Source: Shimia abyssi
Lineage (GTDB): Bacteria > Pseudomonadota > Alphaproteobacteria > Rhodobacterales > Rhodobacteraceae
Assembly (NCBI RefSeq): GCF_003014475.1
Contig: NZ_PYGJ01000003.1
Span: forward strand, 124,001-188,000
Direction of reading: 5' to 3'
DNA: 64,000 nucleotides
Shown: positions 62,955 to 64,000 of the stretch, one piece after another
How the letters are laid out: every line of letters starts with the position of its first letter
How positions within the stretch are numbered: position 1 is the first letter of the stretch
Program-made: the position numbers and the translations under genes
The notes under the pieces: generated by a model
The model's input: only the letters and a program-made list of their open reading frames with translations
Databases searched by the model: none
What the model was told of the DNA's origin: nothing

Positions 62955-64000
62955 ATGTTCAGATATGCTGCCATTTCAGCGTTGGCTTTGGCCTGCGCTT
63001 CGGCTGCCACTGCCGAGACGATTCGTTGGGCGGGGACCACAGATCCACAGACGATGGACCCTCATGCGGTAAATTCGGCACCGGTGCTGGGGTTTCTGAA
63101 TAACGTATTTGAAGGGCTTGTCCGGCGCGGCAAGGATATGTCTGTCGAGCCAGCACTAGCAACATCATGGGAGCCAATTGGTGACGGCGAAGGCTGGCGG
63201 TTTACGCTGCGCGAGGGTGTGAAATTCCACGATGGTGCGGAATTCACGGCTGAGGACGTTCTGTTCAGCTATCAGCGGGCCTCAGACGAGGCATCTGACA
63301 CACGCAGCTGGTTTGCGCCTGTGTCGGGGGTGAATGTGATAGACGATTTCACGGTCGACATCATGACATCCGCCCCGAACCCGATTTTCCCGGACTCGAT
63401 CGCTAACTGGATGATCATGGACAGTGGCTGGGCCGAGACGAACAGCGCGACGTTGCCGGATAAAGAGAATGGTAACTATGCGACGTTGAATGCGAATGGC
63501 ACCGGTGCATTCATGGTGACGGATCGCCAGCCCGGATTGTCGACAACGTTGACCCCGTTTGGCGGCTGGTGGGATGAGGCTGAGCACAACATTACCGAGG
63601 CCACCTTTACGCCAATCGATAACCCTGCGACAGCTGTGGCGGCGTTGCTGTCTGGCGATGTGGACATGATAAACCCGGTTCCTATTCAGGACGCCGCGCG
63701 GGTCGATCAACGAGACGGCACCAAGGTGATCCGTGGCATTGAGGCACGAGTAATAATGCTGGGATTTGGCCATGAGGCTGACCAGCTCAAATACACCGCG
63801 ATGGCAGGGGAGAAAAACCCGTTCCAGGACGTGCGTGTCCGCGAGGCGGTGGCGAAGGCAATCAATGTGGATGCAATCCGGCAGACCATCATGCGGGGCA
63901 GCGCCGAGGAGGCGAGCCAGCTGGTGAGCCCGGCAATGCGCGGTTATTCCGATGCAAATGCGGCGCGGACAGCATATGATCCTGAAGGGGCTAAGGCTTT
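62955..64000 (+). CDS. Family 5 (peptide-type) ABC transporter substrate-binding protein, partial
   Basis: The reading frame runs off the window end after 348 codons. A signal peptide (MFRYAAISALALACASAATA) is followed by the SBP family 5 pattern: IRWAGTTDPQTMDPHAV, then LGFLNNVFEGLVRRGKD, VKFHDGAEFTAEDVLFSY near 90 and ALLSGDVDMINPVP near 220. These receptors bind di/oligopeptides, nickel, glycosides or opines. The ATG at 62955 was preferred because AGGGAG lies 6 bases upstream; an in-frame ATG is at 62949. The rest of the operon would be outside the window. Confidence 0.88.
   Translation, partial: MFRYAAISALALACASAATAETIRWAGTTDPQTMDPHAVNSAPVLGFLNNVFEGLVRRGKDMSVEPALATSWEPIGDGEGWRFTLREGVKFHDGAEFTAEDVLFSYQRASDEASDTRSWFAPVSGVNVIDDFTVDIMTSAPNPIFPDSIANWMIMDSGWAETNSATLPDKENGNYATLNANGTGAFMVTDRQPGLSTTLTPFGGWWDEAEHNITEATFTPIDNPATAVAALLSGDVDMINPVPIQDAARVDQRDGTKVIRGIEARVIMLGFGHEADQLKYTAMAGEKNPFQDVRVREAVAKAINVDAIRQTIMRGSAEEASQLVSPAMRGYSDANAARTAYDPEGAKA

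Noticed and set aside
1..64000. CRISPR array, rRNA operon, riboswitch
   Set aside because: No regularly spaced identical repeats, no rRNA signature and no recognisable riboswitch core were seen on reading the window.

Overview
The window looks like chromosomal DNA of a marine Rhodobacterales (Roseobacter-group) alphaproteobacterium. Evidence: TRAP and ABC uptake systems with Tat/Sec-exported binding proteins, GlnE, a leucyl/arginyl-tRNA protein transferase, the Rhodobacter-type RNA methyltransferase/PIN pair, an AckA/Pta pair, DUF2852 and Hint-domain proteins. All assignments come from reading the sequence and remembered family features; no database search was run.

Layout. 1-24.3 kb is backbone: a sensor kinase (cut by the edge) divergent from a three-gene TRAP transporter; housekeeping genes (Bpt, RDD, DUF2852, YbaK, GlnE); RNA methyltransferase, PIN and FAH proteins; a 1073-residue self-sufficient reductive dehalogenase; MarC; acetate kinase/phosphotransacetylase; flavin reductase; a lone Fe(III)-type ABC permease. 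24.4-34.9 kb is a genomic island at a tRNA-Thr(TGT) gene. Its tRNA-proximal integrase has one in-frame amber codon. It also carries AlpA/HTH proteins, a second tyrosine recombinase, a histidine kinase with a response regulator-nucleotide cyclase, a small Asn/Gly-rich exported protein and a Hint protein; a degenerate tRNA-end/att-like sequence lies near 34.9 kb. 35-40.5 kb is a patchwork of accessory DNA: an HNH protein, a HerA ATPase next to a decapitated Sir2 gene, a thermonuclease and a glutamine synthetase fragment.

41.3-55.4 kb is the most interesting part: a lipid gene cluster between two inverted relics of one IS3-type element. Its core is an alpha-oxoamine synthase (serine palmitoyltransferase-like), a large GNAT-type N-acyltransferase and a divergent NAD-dependent epimerase-type reductase. 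This is the same trio of enzyme classes as the bacterial ceramide pathway (Spt, bCerS, CerR) known from Caulobacter. Around it are a B12-binding radical SAM enzyme, a DevBCA-like exporter whose ATPase is fused to a cyclic-nucleotide-binding domain, a sulfotransferase, an aspartyl/asparaginyl hydroxylase-like oxygenase, an AbrB-type membrane protein and a GH3-type acyl-activating enzyme. I infer a route that makes, decorates and exports a sphingolipid-like molecule, possibly sulfated and hydroxylated.

55.9-64 kb returns to catabolic backbone: a dimethylglycine/sarcosine dehydrogenase-like flavoenzyme, a LysR regulator, a TauABC-type ABC importer, and the start of a peptide-type ABC binding protein that runs off the end.
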